NCBI GenBank assembly: GCA_947579665.1
Contig: OX388343.1
Span: forward strand, 98,213,657 to 98,277,656
Source: Sympetrum striolatum
Taxonomy: Eukaryota > Arthropoda > Insecta > Odonata > Libellulidae
DNA length: 64,000 nucleotides
Reading direction: 5' to 3'
Part shown: in pieces, positions 49,430 through 62,054 of the stretch
How the letters are laid out: each line of letters begins with the position of its first letter
Numbering within the stretch: the first letter of the stretch is position 1
Position numbers and translations under genes: made by a program
Notes under the pieces: generated by a model
What the model saw: the letters and a program-made list of their open reading frames with translations, nothing else
Databases searched by the model: none
What the model was told of the DNA's origin: nothing

Positions 49430-50740
49430 AAAAACCATTACTCTATCATAGAAAAGCGAAAAGGAGTGCAGCGATGCTGCGGAGAGATAATTGATCCATG
49501 TATGGAAAATTGAAAACATTGAGTATAATTTGAATAAAATGTACAGTAAAGTAGTGTACATGCATATTATACAGTTATTACTTTAGTAGAGTAAATACAC
49601 TACTAAAGTAATAACTTACTTAGTAAGTACTAAGTAAAGTATATAATCAAATAGACCCTATACTCTAACAAATGTTTGAATGAAGAGTACTTTATTATGA
49701 TTGGTATTATTACTATTATATTAGTATTTTGGATTAACACAGGTTTTTTGTTTTCGAATTGTTATTTTATTAACTGTTTCCTTATTTTTTCTTTAGAATC
49801 ACACTCGAAACTTTCCTATATCTTGGAAGACCGGAGTAAGAACACAGAGATACGGAGGAGAGATATTCAGTCCAGGGATGGAACACTAAATACAATAAGT
49901 ACAAAAGGAATAAAACATTACTGCTATTCGTTTTTGAGTATGATCAGTAGTGCGTATATTTAGATTAACAAAGTGTTTACTGTTTTCGAAATAATACTTC
50001 ATTTATTTCTCGAAAACGCCCTCACATCATTTCTCCATTATGGAAGAGCCGATGAGGAGCGCAGAGATACCAAGGAGAGAAATTCGGTCCAGGGATGGAA
50101 TCCAAAATACAATGAGTATAACTTGAATCAAATATTATTAGTATTCATGTTCAAGTATGATAGATAGTACCTTCTTTTTAATTAACGTAGTGTTTTTGTT
50201 TTGGAGATAATATTTTATTAATCATCTTTAAATTCATCCTTCAGAAATACGCTTGGAACTTTTCTGCATCATGGAAGGGCGAGAGTAGGAATGCAGAGAT
50301 GCTGTGGAGAGTAATTCGGTCGATGGAAGGAACACAGAATACGATGAGTGCAAATTGAATCTAATGTTATTACTACTCCGATTCTATAATATAAATCTAA
50401 TATGTTTACTATTCCTATTTAATTATGCTACAAAGTGCGTATTTTTGGATTAACCTGGTGTGAATTGTTTTCGAATTACTATTCCATTTCCTTTTTTTAT
50501 ATATTCTATTCATACATGTTCGCATCATTTCTCCATCATGGGAGAGCAGATTAGTACCGCAGAGATACGGAGATAGAATTCAAAATACAATGATGAAATG
50601 ATTAATTTCTTTTAATTAACATAGTGTTTATGTTTATGAAATAATGTTTTAATAAATTTTTCTTTTTTGTCTTTCTGAAATACGCACGGAACTTTTCTAC
50701 TTCATGTAAGGGCAAGAGTAGTTACTACTACTATGTTACA
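49430..50740. repeat. ~220-240-bp satellite-like tandem units, right arm
   Basis: Units with GCAGAGATAC, GGAGAGA, CCAGGGATGGAAxxC and AATACAATGAGT recur near 49470, 49845, 50065, 50300 and 50555. Mirror of the left-arm run and not interrupted by the B-box element. Confidence 0.7.
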
Positions 50741-51154
50741 TTCCTTAACGCATGAAGTACTAATTAATTTTTTATTCGTCCTAAAAGTTTCGAGTACTTA
50801 TCAGTCTTCCCTGTATATACTGATGCAATCGATGTAAATACATTCTGGAAGAAAAAACCGGAGCAACTATTTTAGAGACCAATACTTCATTTAACGTATC
50901 GTAAACGGTTATTAAAATTGCTTCCTAAACGTAAAATGAAATCCATATCAAAAAATTAAGGTAGAAACGTGTTTTATTTATTTTGCATAATGGCTTGCTG
51001 TTCCATCACAATGAAAGCCGACCCTTTATTGTAAGATATTCATAAACAGCTAGTCATTGTAAAGGCTTTATTTTATATTCTGAAACTATATTACCAAGTG
51101 TGCAACGCCAACGGAAATTGAAGGTGCATAAAAAGATGAGAATTTTAATTCCGA

Positions 51155-52715
51155 TTCCTTTTATCGGTCGTTTAATTTTACATTCCGTTAGATGTTTTTA
51201 GAAATTTCTAGTAACTATCGAAAATATTCTAAATTTGACGATTAAAAAGAATTTCGTTACCTTGCTGAACAACGTTATTGTTAATTCAGCGCATTTACGT
51301 TTTTTAAGATAATTTACGCCATTTTAATAGAATATTGTAATACTAACCACTTATCAGAAGAGTAATTTTTTATGGGACTTTTCGGTCAGGATAAATAAAT
51401 CGCTGGTTGAAACTTACGATCTTGTATCGTATGTTGATCATTAAACATCTTCGTATTGGCAATAGTTTGTTAAATGTTCCTGTTAAAACTGTTTCTGTGA
51501 TTTTTTATATATAAAGCTAAAACGACTGATATAAAGAGAAATACGCTGGATTATTAGTTTTTGGGTTTGCGCTGATAATCTTTCGTCAGTTCATCTTTTT
51601 TAGAGTGCTTCTTTCGTAATTTCAATGAGAGTACGACTTTCAATGACAAAATTATGTTTACATTTTAAACGTTCTTTCATATTCCGATTTCGTTCTATCA
51701 TTTTCTTAAATAAAGTTAAAGAGAGAAACAAGATTGGCGATCAAGGAGATGTCACTTACCGTGTGATTCTCATCTAAGTTAATGATGATTCATAAATTAT
51801 AGAATGAATACATAGACGGCAAAGATTAGTGCTGTGGATGAATAATTATGGTTTGAGCATTGTGTACTTAGATTTTTCAAATCCGGGAATAATGTCGGCA
51901 TAGTTAAAGATGGCATTAGTTCAATATGTTTTCCCTTTCATCCCTTCCGTTTCGGCTCTAATATCAGCTTTAATTTCTTTCTATTCACAGAGATTATTAT
52001 CTCACTTTCATTTTCTCCTTTTTGTTAGCAGAGCGGAAGTACATGTCGTTTAGGAATCACCTAAGGTCGATTCTTCCTCGAATTTCAATTACTGCCATTC
52101 CTAGAATTTTTTCACAGTGGTTCGTGCCATTTTCACCTTACGGTCTTTTCACAAGTTCAAGGTCTTGTTTTCAAATACAATCTCCGACGTTGTAAACAGA
52201 GTCTTATATGTCTTAATGCAAAGGTTCCACCTCTAAGATTCTTGCGTTGGTTTGCACCTTAACTTTTTTTCGCGAAATGTCAGATAAACAAATTAATTAT
52301 AAAGGAATCATACATTATGAAAATCTGATTAAGTTATATATTGATGTATTTTTTCATCATTATCTTCCACTGGATATACCTGTATCTCTATTTTTTTTCG
52401 CTAATACACGCTTAGTATTTATTTAGTATGATTTTAAATAATGATCTTCCAAAATTAGGGTCAACACAAGAATAATTATTGAGAGTTTTCAGTAAATATT
52501 CTTAATTATTAAATTTCAGATGAGGTAGTAGAAATATAATACTGAAACATGGAGGTTCTCTAATTTAAGACGCATCCTGAATTGACTTTTTGTGTAGATT
52601 AATAACATTGCGTTATAACAGACTGTTGTGCTTTGCGGAGTCTCCGTTTATGCGATACATGATTTAAGTACTGAAAAATGTGTGTCGTGTCTAAGTTTCG
52701 TTTTGAGTGAATAAT
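51155..52715. other. right-arm-only segment (~1.55 kb)
   Basis: Left-arm homology stops at about 28640 and resumes at about 28580, opposite these borders. No gene or repeat family recognised inside. Confidence 0.5.
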
Positions 52716-53519
52716 ACAGATATTATTTTTCTCGAAGGACGGCGTCTGGGACGGAGTCGTGTTGCTACGGCGCGGCGGGGGACGGCATCTGAACCAATTT
52801 AAGATTGGGAAGAATAAAATATAAACTTCCTTGTGAAATAAAATCCGTGACTTTTGAAGTGAAATGAAGTTTCCCAGTAGAGTACATTCTAGTCATATAA
52901 TTACATTCCAAACTATTTAATGAACAATCAACTGAAAAATTCAGTGAATCTTTATCTATGTATACTATTTGAATCTTTTTCAACTTTTAATTTTCTACAT
53001 GACTAATGATGATACAAGATTAAAATTTATTTTTGAAAGTTTATGTTTTGTGAATCTATTCGGTATTTATTCAATATTTAGAGATTGAATTTGTTTATTG
53101 ATCTATGCACATCTTTATATATAACACGTAATATGAATAAAAAGTTAAATGTTAATATTTTTTCCGAGCCAAAATATATTTTCAATTATGTATAGTTTAA
53201 AAATTGTAAGGACAGAACTTGTATTGTTTCCTATTACTTGAAATGTATATATAATAAAAATATAAAAATGACCTAGCACCCTGAACCTAAATAACTATTG
53301 TAGTATGTATAGATTTCTAAGGATATGTAAGGCAGGATGATGTATAATTTATATATTCTGTAACTTTTCATTGTATTGCTGTTACTTTTCATCTGGATAA
53401 ATCTAATGTTGAAGAGGGAGACAAGGTAGAGGATGGAGGAGGGTAATTAAAAGAGGGATAGAAAGATGTGAGGGGTATGTGACAAGAGGGAGGGAAGCAG
53501 AAGGGTAACAAAAAATTGG

Positions 53520-54395
53520 GGTGGGTAGTAAGAGGGTGGTAAGGGAGAGGGTGGAAATCGGAGGGTGGGATGGGAGACGGTGGGAAAGAAGAGGGTGGGA
53601 TGGGAGACGGTGGGAAAGGAGAGGGTGGGGAGGGAGAGGGTGGGAAGGAAGAGGATGGGTAAGGAGAGGGTGGAAAGGGAGAGATTGGTTAGGGAGAGGG
53701 TGGGAAGGGAGAGGGTGGGAAGGGAGAGGGTGGGAAGGGAGAGGTTGGGTAAGGAGAGGGTGGGTAGGGAGAGGGTGGGTAGGGAGAGGGGAGAGGGTGG
53801 GTAGGAAGAGGGTGGGAGGGAGAGGGTGGGTAAGGAGAGGGTGGGAAGGGAGAGGGTGGGTAGGGAGAGGGTGGGGAGGGAGAGGGTGGGAAGGGAGAGG
53901 GTGGGTAAGGAGAGGGTGGGAAGGGAGAGGGTGGTTAGGGAGAGGGTGGGTAGGGAGAGGGTGGGTAAGGAGAGGGTGGGTAGGGAGAGGGTGGGTAAGG
54001 AGAGGGAGGGAAGGGAGAGGGTGGGTAGGGAGAGGGTGGGGAGGGAGAGGGTGGGAAGGGAGAGGGTGGGTAAGGAGAGGGTGGGAAGGGAGAGGGTGGG
54101 AAGGGAGAGGTTGGGTAAGGAGAGGGTGGGGAGGGAGAGGGTGGGAAGGGAGAGGGTGGGTAAGGAGAGGGTGGGAAGGGAGAGGGTGGGTAAGGAGAGG
54201 GTGGGAAGGGAGAGGGTGGGGAGGGAGAGGGTGGGAAGGGAGAGGGTGGGGAGGGAGAGGGTGGGAAGGGAGAGGGTGGGTAAGGAGAGGGTGGGAAGGG
54301 AGAGGGTGGGAAGGGAGAGGTTGGGTAAGGAGAGGGTGGGAAGGGAGAGGGTGGGAAGGGAGAGGTTGGGTAAGGAGAGGGTGGGAAGGGAGAGT
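53520..54395. repeat. 15-bp G-rich minisatellite, right cap of palindrome
   Basis: About 58 copies of GAGAGGGTGGGWARG-type units, regular to the base except a few short slips (near 53790). The G-rich strand is the plus strand, mirror-wise to the left cap. Each unit has two to three GGG runs, so the whole array fits G-quadruplex motifs. The long open frames on both strands follow from 15 being a multiple of 3. Confidence 0.95.
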
Positions 54396-55251
54396 GTTGG
54401 ACGGAATAGGGTTTTTCTGTTCTGTTGCTGCTCCAGCGACCAAAGAGTTCAGTTTAAATTTTCAGTTTTGACTACGTGATTTTCAGGTAGATATTAAAAC
54501 AGAGTTGGGGGGTAAACTTTTTGGTACTTACGGTGTGTAAAGGTAGCTACAGTGAAATTTATGGGAACCCGATTCGAATAGAGAATGCGCTTTGAACCAT
54601 CTAAAGGACTGGTAAATTTGGTCGGAGAGACCAAATTTCCTTTGCCGAGCTTATAGTAGAACATGATACATACCAACTAAAATTCTTGGAAATATAACAC
54701 TCACCTCATATCGTTTACCGAAAAATCACTTTTCAGTACTCTCTGGGTTTCGAGAGTTTTTTTATTTGAAATTGATCACGACATAAAAGGAGATCAAGAT
54801 ATAAAGGGCAAAATTTCCTTACAAATTTTAAAAATGTTTTTTTAAGTTTTACGCTTCTTTTGTTGCAATCTAAGTTGTATAACACCTTTAGAATATGTAA
54901 TTTACTCTATTAGATTTTCTTAATTAACCCAATTATTTTTTATTCCGACTGGAAAACCACATTCGCTGATAGTATTACATTTTGTTTTAGATTCTCCTTC
55001 ATCTAATTTAATATTGAAGAATGATAATGCTTGATAAATATTCTTATTTATTCTACATCTTTTTTTCATTCCTCATCTTAACGTAAGATTATTATTTTAT
55101 ATAATAAGATTATTTTTTCATGCAATTACCAGCAAATCGATCTAAAATATTGCCGCAAGTTTATCGTTCTTTCCTCTTACTTCTCTTGTTGCTGATTCAT
55201 CAAAACGAATGCAACGTAAAAGAAACAAAATCTCTTGTAACTCATGACAGC
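54396..55251. other. flank right of the palindrome, nothing recognised
   Basis: No gene or repeat family that I can support. Confidence 0.4.
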
Positions 55252-55632
55252 TCAAAGTGCAACAATACCCGTACCATCTGAGTTCCATAATTCTAAAACA
55301 TTCTTATGATGATCATGTTTTACTGCAATGAAGAAAAGGGCTCCAAACAATGCGAGAATTTGTATCACAGAAGTAACTCTAACATCTCTATCTCGTGAGT
55401 AGCTTACCTCAGTGCATTTACGCTTGATGAAGACATTGGTGTATTTTACAATATCCTCAACCATATCGCTGTCTACTATTTTTTGAAATGTACTAACTTC
55501 ATCAGTGATGTCCTTAGCGCAAGATTTCAGACCCGGTGGAATTTTGCAAATATCTTTTCCCTTTGTTCCCACTGTTATCCCACTTGTATAGTGGTTATCA
55601 TTGGGTCTCCTGAAAAGCATCTTAAGCGACAA
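55252..55632 (-). pseudogene. piggyBac-like transposase fragment
   Basis: The frame includes KIPPGLKSCAKDITDEVSTF, DMVEDIVKYTNVFIKRK and ALFGALFFIAVKHDHHKNVL followed by ELWNSDGTGI. This is the N-terminal half of the DDE_Tnp_1_7 (piggyBac) domain (lPPxxxRtxxxNIxxE...f.dexxxxIVxxTNxxI...elkAllGllxlxGvxKxxHxxlexLWxxDGTG). It ends before the first catalytic Asp. No TTAA-flanked TIRs seen. Confidence 0.8.
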
Positions 55633-55639
55633 TGGTTTG

Positions 55640-56431
55640 CATTGCCTTCAATTGCATTGCCATGCCTGGGTGGTAAATGACGCCAATTTACGTATAATGG
55701 ACAATAGAGGCCTTTATAAAGAATCCTGTTCTCATGAGAGAGAAATGAGGAAAAGAAAGACTGAAGAAAATCATATTAACATAGAGTGACGATGAGACAG
55801 GATGCTTTATAGCGAATGATGTAGAGTGATTAAATAAGTGAGGCCAAGGTGTGTTCACTCACTTGATTTTTTTCATTTTCTTGAAGGGAATGACAGAGAA
55901 AAATTTAAAAGGAAAGAAAAGAGACATATTGATATAGTGTGTGAAGCTTGTAGGTGGTTTTCTTCTGTTTCTCGAATATTCTGAAGCGTAAAAATTTTTA
56001 CTGGATAATATTAATCTATATTTTTAAACTGAATTGAATATAAAGAAAGGCTAAACCTATACGAAGAAAATAGAAGGATAAAAATAAAATTAACGCTGGG
56101 TAGAGAGGGTACAAATATTTTGGCAGTACCGAAAAGACGGGGGGGGAAATACATATTCACTACAAGCAATCAAATCAAATAAAACATCTTCACAAATAAT
56201 ACTAATTCTAAATTATTCATTAATAAAAATTGTAGCATAAAACAAGATAAAACACATAAAAATATTTCAAGAATAATAAAATGATTATGTGCATTAGGTT
56301 GAGAATGAATCTAATGATCAAAAACTGTATATGTAATTTATATGTAATTGGTAAAGAAAGATGAAAGGAGATTTTTCAGTATTTGAAAAAAGAGCGTCGA
56401 AAAAAATAATCAACCCAATATATAAGTTCCT
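55640..56431. other. intergenic, nothing recognised
   Basis: AT-rich sequence with a G9 run at about 56141-56149. Confidence 0.4.
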
Positions 56432-56694
56432 CCTTGGCTAGGACGTTCCCCAGATTTCAATCACATTGAAAATTTACGGGGAATTTTTAAGCAAAAGCGG
56501 ACGGCAGATAGCCAGTGCCTCCTGCGTCTCTGGAGCAGCACATCAGGAATCTGGAGTCCAGATCCCTGAGATCCAGATTCTGGACCTCTCCTGCGCGGCG
56601 TTTAGGTGTATTAAAAAACCTGGTAGATTCCATGGGAAGGCGACTGCAGAGCACAATTAAGGTTGAAGGATATATCACTGAATATAATATTATT
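56432..56694 (+). pseudogene. Tc1/mariner transposase C-terminal fragment
   Basis: The first frame reads PWLGRSPDFNHIENLRGIFK, the Tc1 block carrying the third catalytic acid (DxNxIENLW). After a frameshift the second frame reads KNLVDSMGRRLQSTIKVEGY, the Tc1 C-terminus (LVxSMPRRxxAVIxAxGxxTxY). Frameshifted and 5'-truncated. Confidence 0.85.
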
Positions 56695-57002
56695 CAAAAA
56701 TTCCTCCGTATTTTATTCATTCCGATATTCATCAAGAATGACAGATCCCTTATTCTTATGTCTCCACATTCGTATTCCGCGAGGATATAATAATATAATG
56801 GGGAAATTTGCCAGTCACAACGCTGAGTTCGTAAATAACCGCAATAAACTACTTATAAAATTAGTATCTTTTAAGAATCGACCAATTCTATAGGAATTTA
56901 TTTTAATAACAGAGCGTATGACTTCAATGAAATTAATATATCCAGAAGAGGATTTTTATAAATTTTCTCCGGAAAAGGTATCGATTAAATTGAGGTAGGA
57001 AA

Positions 57003-57438
57003 TTAAAAAATATCAGTGTTACGAAAAAATGTTTCAAACACACGTTTTAGTAAAGTATATTGTCTATAACTTTAGTACGTAATTGTATATACCTACATTG
57101 CATTCTGACAGAGATATTTAAGAAACAAAACTTTGTTCCAGATAAACCGCAACTTCCGTTTACGCGATATTCATCAAAAACTAATCAACTCTTGGCATAG
57201 TTAGGTAAATACTAAATATGAATTTTGGAAGTGATCGGATGTTCACTTTTTCAGATAGAGCGCCCACGAATGTTTTTACCACAGACAGACAGACATAAAC
57301 ACACAGACAGACAGGTTCGGGAAAATAGCAAAAATGAACTCTATGGGCCCCAAAACATCTATTTCCGTTGAAATCTGGAGGTCGAATATTTTTGCGAATA
57401 CAATACTTTCTCTATACTACGTATAAGGAGAAAGTAAA
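57003..57438 (+). repeat. modular dispersed repeat, copy 3 (5'-truncated)
   Basis: Starts within a module at TCAGTGTTACGAAAAAATG and continues to the standard tail CTTTCTCTATACTACG...GGAGAAAGTA, colinear with 1650-2060 and 8880-9309. Confidence 0.75.
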
Positions 57439-57611
57439 AATTATGTTTTTGAAGATATCTGGGAATCCAAGACGTTTTAACCCCGCGTGACTAAGTAAGA
57501 AGTGGCTGACTACATTTTATACTACTGTCTAATACACACGGACGAATTGAACTTTTCCAGAGATAGACGGTCCCACGCCGAAACGGTGGCTCCTAAACCC
57601 CTAAACTGCCC

Positions 57612-58350
57612 CTCTAGCCTAAGTATGCCGCTTATATGCCTCTGTATAGGGCAGAGATGACTCCTATGGGACCAGAATAGGAGGCGAATTAATTTAAAAT
57701 TTAACTATTTTATAACTCCTTCCGTCCTAGTCTATTCCTTCACCTATTGGCACCAATTTATTACATTTATATCTTATATGATTCATAAATATTATTATTA
57801 CATTTCCGAGTACCACATGACCCAACTTAAAGATGATGAGATTGTTATTCTTAATAGTGAAGGAAAGAACACTGATACTTGTTGGAAGGATTCTTCGAAT
57901 TTTCGAGGAATTATCTAGAAAACCAATGGAATGGAATATAAGTTCATTGTCATGTAAAAGACAAAAAGACCATTCAATTGGTTTCTAGTTAATTCTTCGA
58001 ATATTCAAAGATTATCACCCATTCAACCAGTATTGGTGTTCCTTCATTTACTCCCAAGAATCTCATCAACTTTAAGGTGTGCCAGAATGTACTCAAACAT
58101 TGAATAATACCATTCATACAACAAAAAGAATATTAAATATAATAAATAGGTGCGTGACAGTTAGCAAAGCACTGCTTTGCTACCGCTACGAGCCACCAAG
58201 TAATGGAATAGACGAGAACGGAAAGAGGTACATACAAAAAAATACTTCTATTTAATTCATTCTAAATTAATGTGCCTTCTATTCTGGCCTCATACGAGGC
58301 ATCTCTACCCCACAAAGAAGCATATAGGTGTCATATTGAGGCTTGGGTGA
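57612..58350. repeat. palindromic repeat of family Y
   Basis: 57612-57745 (+) and 58136-58350 (-) are inverted relatives sharing ATGCxTCTxTxxxGxxAGAG, GGxCCAGAATAG and GTCTATTCC. The ~390 bp between has no recognised feature. Confidence 0.5.
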
Positions 58351-58894
58351 CTGTTTTCGTCGCAAAGGACATATATTTATCCAAAAAAATATTCGTTTAA
58401 ATCATAGAGAGAGTTTGAATCGAACTAGATTTCTTTTGCAATTTTAACGTTTCTTGCCGAAACTTCGAGGTAAAAATTCTCACAAAATATATTATTTGAT
58501 TTGAAAAGAAAATTATATCTGTAATGTGGGTGTGCAACTATTGCTGGGTATTACTTTTCTATCAGAAAAAAGACAAAACGACCCACCCTACTGTCTAACC
58601 AACATCAGTAACATTTCTGTATATTTTGCGTATTTTGACGAATTCTATTTAACTGAGAAACCATTTTCCCTGATTCAAACGTACTAAATCTTTAATATTA
58701 AGCAACAACCAAGCAATATATGTACTTCTTTGCCATTAAATCACTTCGGAAACATTTAGAAACCAATGGGAAAAAATGCAAAAACTTGACATTTTTCACA
58801 AAAATTTAAAATTTTGTCTAAAATTCGCAGCCCCAGGACATCGTCCGATCGAGTTGATTTTTTTACATGTTATAGGTACCACCAAACACAAAAT

Positions 58895-59440
58895 TTAAGC
58901 ATTAGCCGTTGAACGATTTCGAAAAAAAAAAGTTTTTTCGATCCACCTGATTGTGTAGTCTTTCTTTGATTGCTTTCTTTTATGTTTGCCTAGAATTTTC
59001 TCAATTGTGTTTCTTCTGTAACCATTTGTTCCGCGCATCTGGTGATGTTCTTCATCAATACATTTCTGTTCCTCTACTTCAAGTGTAAACTTAATGGAAG
59101 CGTGTTCAGAATTCAATTTCAGAACAAATTGGTCGATGTTGCACTCATTGGTATCGGAAATCGCGAAAACGTCTTCCACGTATCTAAACCAAATTTTCGG
59201 GATATAAAAAAATTTTTTTCGGCAGCTGTCTTCAAACTTAGTCAAAAAGAGATTTTCTAAAAAAGGGAAAAAAGAATTCCCCATTGTGGCTCCCTGAGTT
59301 TGTTTATAAAAGCATCCGTTGAATTTAAAAAATGTTTGACTCATGCATGAATTCGTCAATGTTTTTATATTAATTAAATGTTTGTATTCGTATAGTTTTT
59401 CATTCATATTCAAACTTTTTGCTTTTTCCTTTCTACATAA
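58895..59440 (-). pseudogene. Penelope-like element reverse transcriptase fragment
   Basis: On the minus strand: FFKFNGCFYKQTQGATMGNS, FFPFLENLFLTKFE, PKIWFRYVEDVFAI, LNSEHASIKFTLEVEE, GTNGYRRNTIEKILGKHKRK. These match Penelope RT motifs (FxFNGxxYxQxxGxxMGSPLSPxLAxxFMxxFE; WxRYVDDxFxI; LNxxHxxIxFTxExE) and the following linker. The catalytic box is YVED instead of YVDD, and the order breaks after LEVEEQK, so this copy is dead. The open frame extends to 59578 but its first part shows no similarity. Confidence 0.85.
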
Positions 59441-59578
59441 TTCAATTATATTATAAGTTAATGTTATGCTACCTATATAGTATAAAAAGAAAATAATCAT
59501 ATGGAAATGAGAAAGGAAAATCATGCAACTGAATTTTTGCATTTTACTACCATTACAAATGAATTTACTTGTAAGCAT

Positions 59579-60759
59579 AAATGGGTCATTATTCCAGCTG
59601 CTTTGGTGGAACTGCAGGTAAGATCACTCTACCATTTCCGCTCAAATGTCAAACAGGTCATCGTTGTCATAAAATGACACGTTTTTTTCTAAAATATGCT
59701 CTGCATTTCATTTGAGACGGAAAATATATAACCGCTTGAGCTATGAGAGTTTAGGGTGTTAAAATATCTGCTTGGTTAGGTAATTTAATCGATTTTAAGT
59801 AAAGCTTATTCCGTACATCTTCGTCATAACTTTCACACATTTTAATAATTAAATCAAGTTTTGCATGTATACGATATTTTTCGTTATTCTATATTTTTAA
59901 TACCCCTGAAAATTTTCAGTTGAAAATAATAAGGTAGTTCAGGTAAGAATAGTGGTGTTACTACATCATCTGTCATACCCTACTGGCGGCTCGTGGGGTA
60001 CATATCTAAATCTGAAACGTTTTTGTGTAAGAGCTCGCTGATTAACCGGAACGTATTTCATTATAACGTATCGTGATAATTTATCATCCACGGTTTTTTA
60101 TTGACATAAAGGAACGGACTAAAATATTCTTAGCGAGTTACTCGTGTGTAGTGAACCGAGTCTATTCGCATTGATGGAAAAGAATTGGCCAACGTCTTAT
60201 CGAGAGAGAGTATGCAGGAAAGTGAGGGAGGGCTCTCAGATTGAGCCGTCTTCTCTTTATAATTAATCGTGGGACTTATAAGTAAAGAAAATATCCTATG
60301 AATAAATCAAAGAAATGTTTTGGATTAAATTGCATAAGATGCAATTTATATGCATGGGCTCCAATTCATTGTGCACAGTTGCGCTTGCCTTCTCAAAATT
60401 CTTTTTTACTCGAGGAAAATATTTGTTTTAGTCTCAACATCTCGCTAAGTAATTTTAATTTTACTTTCAACGGCTTTTATACATCCAAACAGCGTCAGTA
60501 CTTTTGCTAAAACCTTGTCACTTGAATTTCGGATAAGCGACTTTAAATGTTTTAAATTCAAGAGCATATTAGTAAACGTATAAGCTTCCACAACAAGATG
60601 CAATTTTTAGGATGGCCCACGCCGAAATAGCTCTGACCCATTGAACTAAGCAAAGATGAGAGATTTTAGGTTCTATTTTTAAAAAAGAGCGCAAATATTT
60701 TTAATATACTTCTATTTTCTCCGTATTATGTACTTAAAGAACTTAATGTTAAAATTTTA
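59579..60759. other. intergenic, nothing firm
   Basis: No gene recognised. A phrase CCCACGCCGAAATAG near 60617 recurs in similar form near 57571 and 61034, so old repeats are present. Confidence 0.35.
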
Positions 60760-61035
60760 AAATATTATATGGAATTACAAATTAGGCATAATACACTTAG
60801 AATGTAACGAAATACAAAATTGTTTTTAAATAAATACAACTAAGACTGTAAACTATTTACACAACTTTACAACATCTTACACATTAACCAATATACCTCT
60901 AATTTCCATTCCATGGACGAATTCTTTAGCTTACGCTAATCACAAGTTACATATTACAATATTCACTAATAATTTAACGAACAACGAAGTTATTTTTGGT
61001 CATAACCGTGACTAGCGCCCAATTGTTCAGCGTCC
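60760..61035 (-). repeat. dispersed repeat family Z, unoccupied copy
   Basis: Reverse complement of 20030-20278 joined to 24656-24700. At the junction it reads ATTCTAAGTGTATTATGCC with a single TAA, i.e. the pre-insertion state of the Harbinger site. Confidence 0.85.
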
Positions 61036-61064
61036 CGCGCCGAAATGAGCTTGCGCCCAAGTGG

Positions 61065-61122
61065 CCCGCGCCGAAGTGGCCGCGCCGAAGTGGCCGCGCC
61101 GAAGTGGCCGCGCCGAAATGTC
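61065..61122. repeat. short GC-rich tandem repeat (~15 bp, about 4 copies)
   Basis: CGCGCCGAAGTGGC repeated about four times with small changes. Strongly GC-rich against an AT-rich background. Confidence 0.8.
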
Positions 61123-62054
61123 CTAGGACCCCATGTGGGAGGGCCACTTTTGCTGGCCATTACATTTTGATCAGAAAAAAGTGGTAAAACCAATCATCCT
61201 TGTATATTACTCACAAGTTACTGGCATACGTTACATTTTAATTAATCCTCCCGTTTAATTTTTATAAAAAATTCTTAATTATTCAACAGTCTAAAATTTA
61301 TTTTTTTCATACAATGTGTGTGATGTCAAAATCATAAATCAAAGGTTTTTTTAAAACATTAACAAATCTTGGAAAAACAAAATAAATCTGCATCATTGCA
61401 TAAGCATTCAAGGCTTGAGATTCAAAATAAAATAGAATATCACAATCTTTTAGAGCTTTGATGAAGGGGATACAGAGACCAAGAATGATTTTTAACTCTT
61501 TGGTGTCTTTAAATATTTAGTATTCAGAAGAAATATATCTTGAGGTACGTAAATTTTGGAAGGGAGAATATTTTATAAGTTATTTAACAAAATTAATATC
61601 GGCTGACAATATATCGAACTAAGCATTCATTTTCTGTCGAGAGTTTTCTAATTAGGCTGCAGTAAAAAATCTGGAATTTTGGAAATTTAAGTAGCATATT
61701 TCTACTGGATGTCAAAAGGTTTTGGGTTATTCTCTACTTTAAATGAATTCACGCAAATGCATTAATTGCATTGCAATATCAATGCATGTAATTCGATTGA
61801 AAAAAAACTAAAAGACATTAGAGAAAATTCAAATAAATTGTATTTTTTCAGTATATATATTTAGGATATGTATGACTATCAAGATGTCACTCTTTGATAT
61901 GAAATTAGAACCTTAATTTAACTTAAAAGCCAATGCATCATGGCCACCTTATTTCTTTGTTATCCTCCATTAAGAATTAGTTTATTGCAGCTATCATGGA
62001 GAATGAATTTGTTTTAAAATAAATGATTTGGTATGTTTATAAGTGCTATGCTGT
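61123..62054. other. intergenic, nothing recognised
   Basis: AT-rich, no supported feature. Confidence 0.4.

Larger units (their letters stand above)
26641..54395. repeat. giant imperfect palindrome (~27.8 kb)
   Basis: Left arm 26641-41554, loop 41555-41711, right arm 41712-54395. The order is mirrored throughout. Anchor pairs (left/right): 27980/53345, 28500/52800, 28790/50840, 32420/49410, 33300/47930, 34700/47300, 35200/46790, 36440/46340, 37000/45800, 37850/44320, 38780/43420, 39000/43200, 40850/42490, 41500/41765. By eye identity is roughly 85-90% in most blocks and higher in 38.5-39.3/42.9-43.7 kb. The arms differ by discrete insertions. No transposase or intact gene is recognised inside. 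Confidence 0.92.

Noticed and set aside
53403..54471. Long open frames on both strands (up to 346 codons, Pro/His/Leu- or Gly/Arg/Trp-rich)
   Set aside because: They come from the 15-bp minisatellite, whose unit is a multiple of three and free of stops in several frames. Frames are open on both strands and in more than one phase, so this is not coding evidence.
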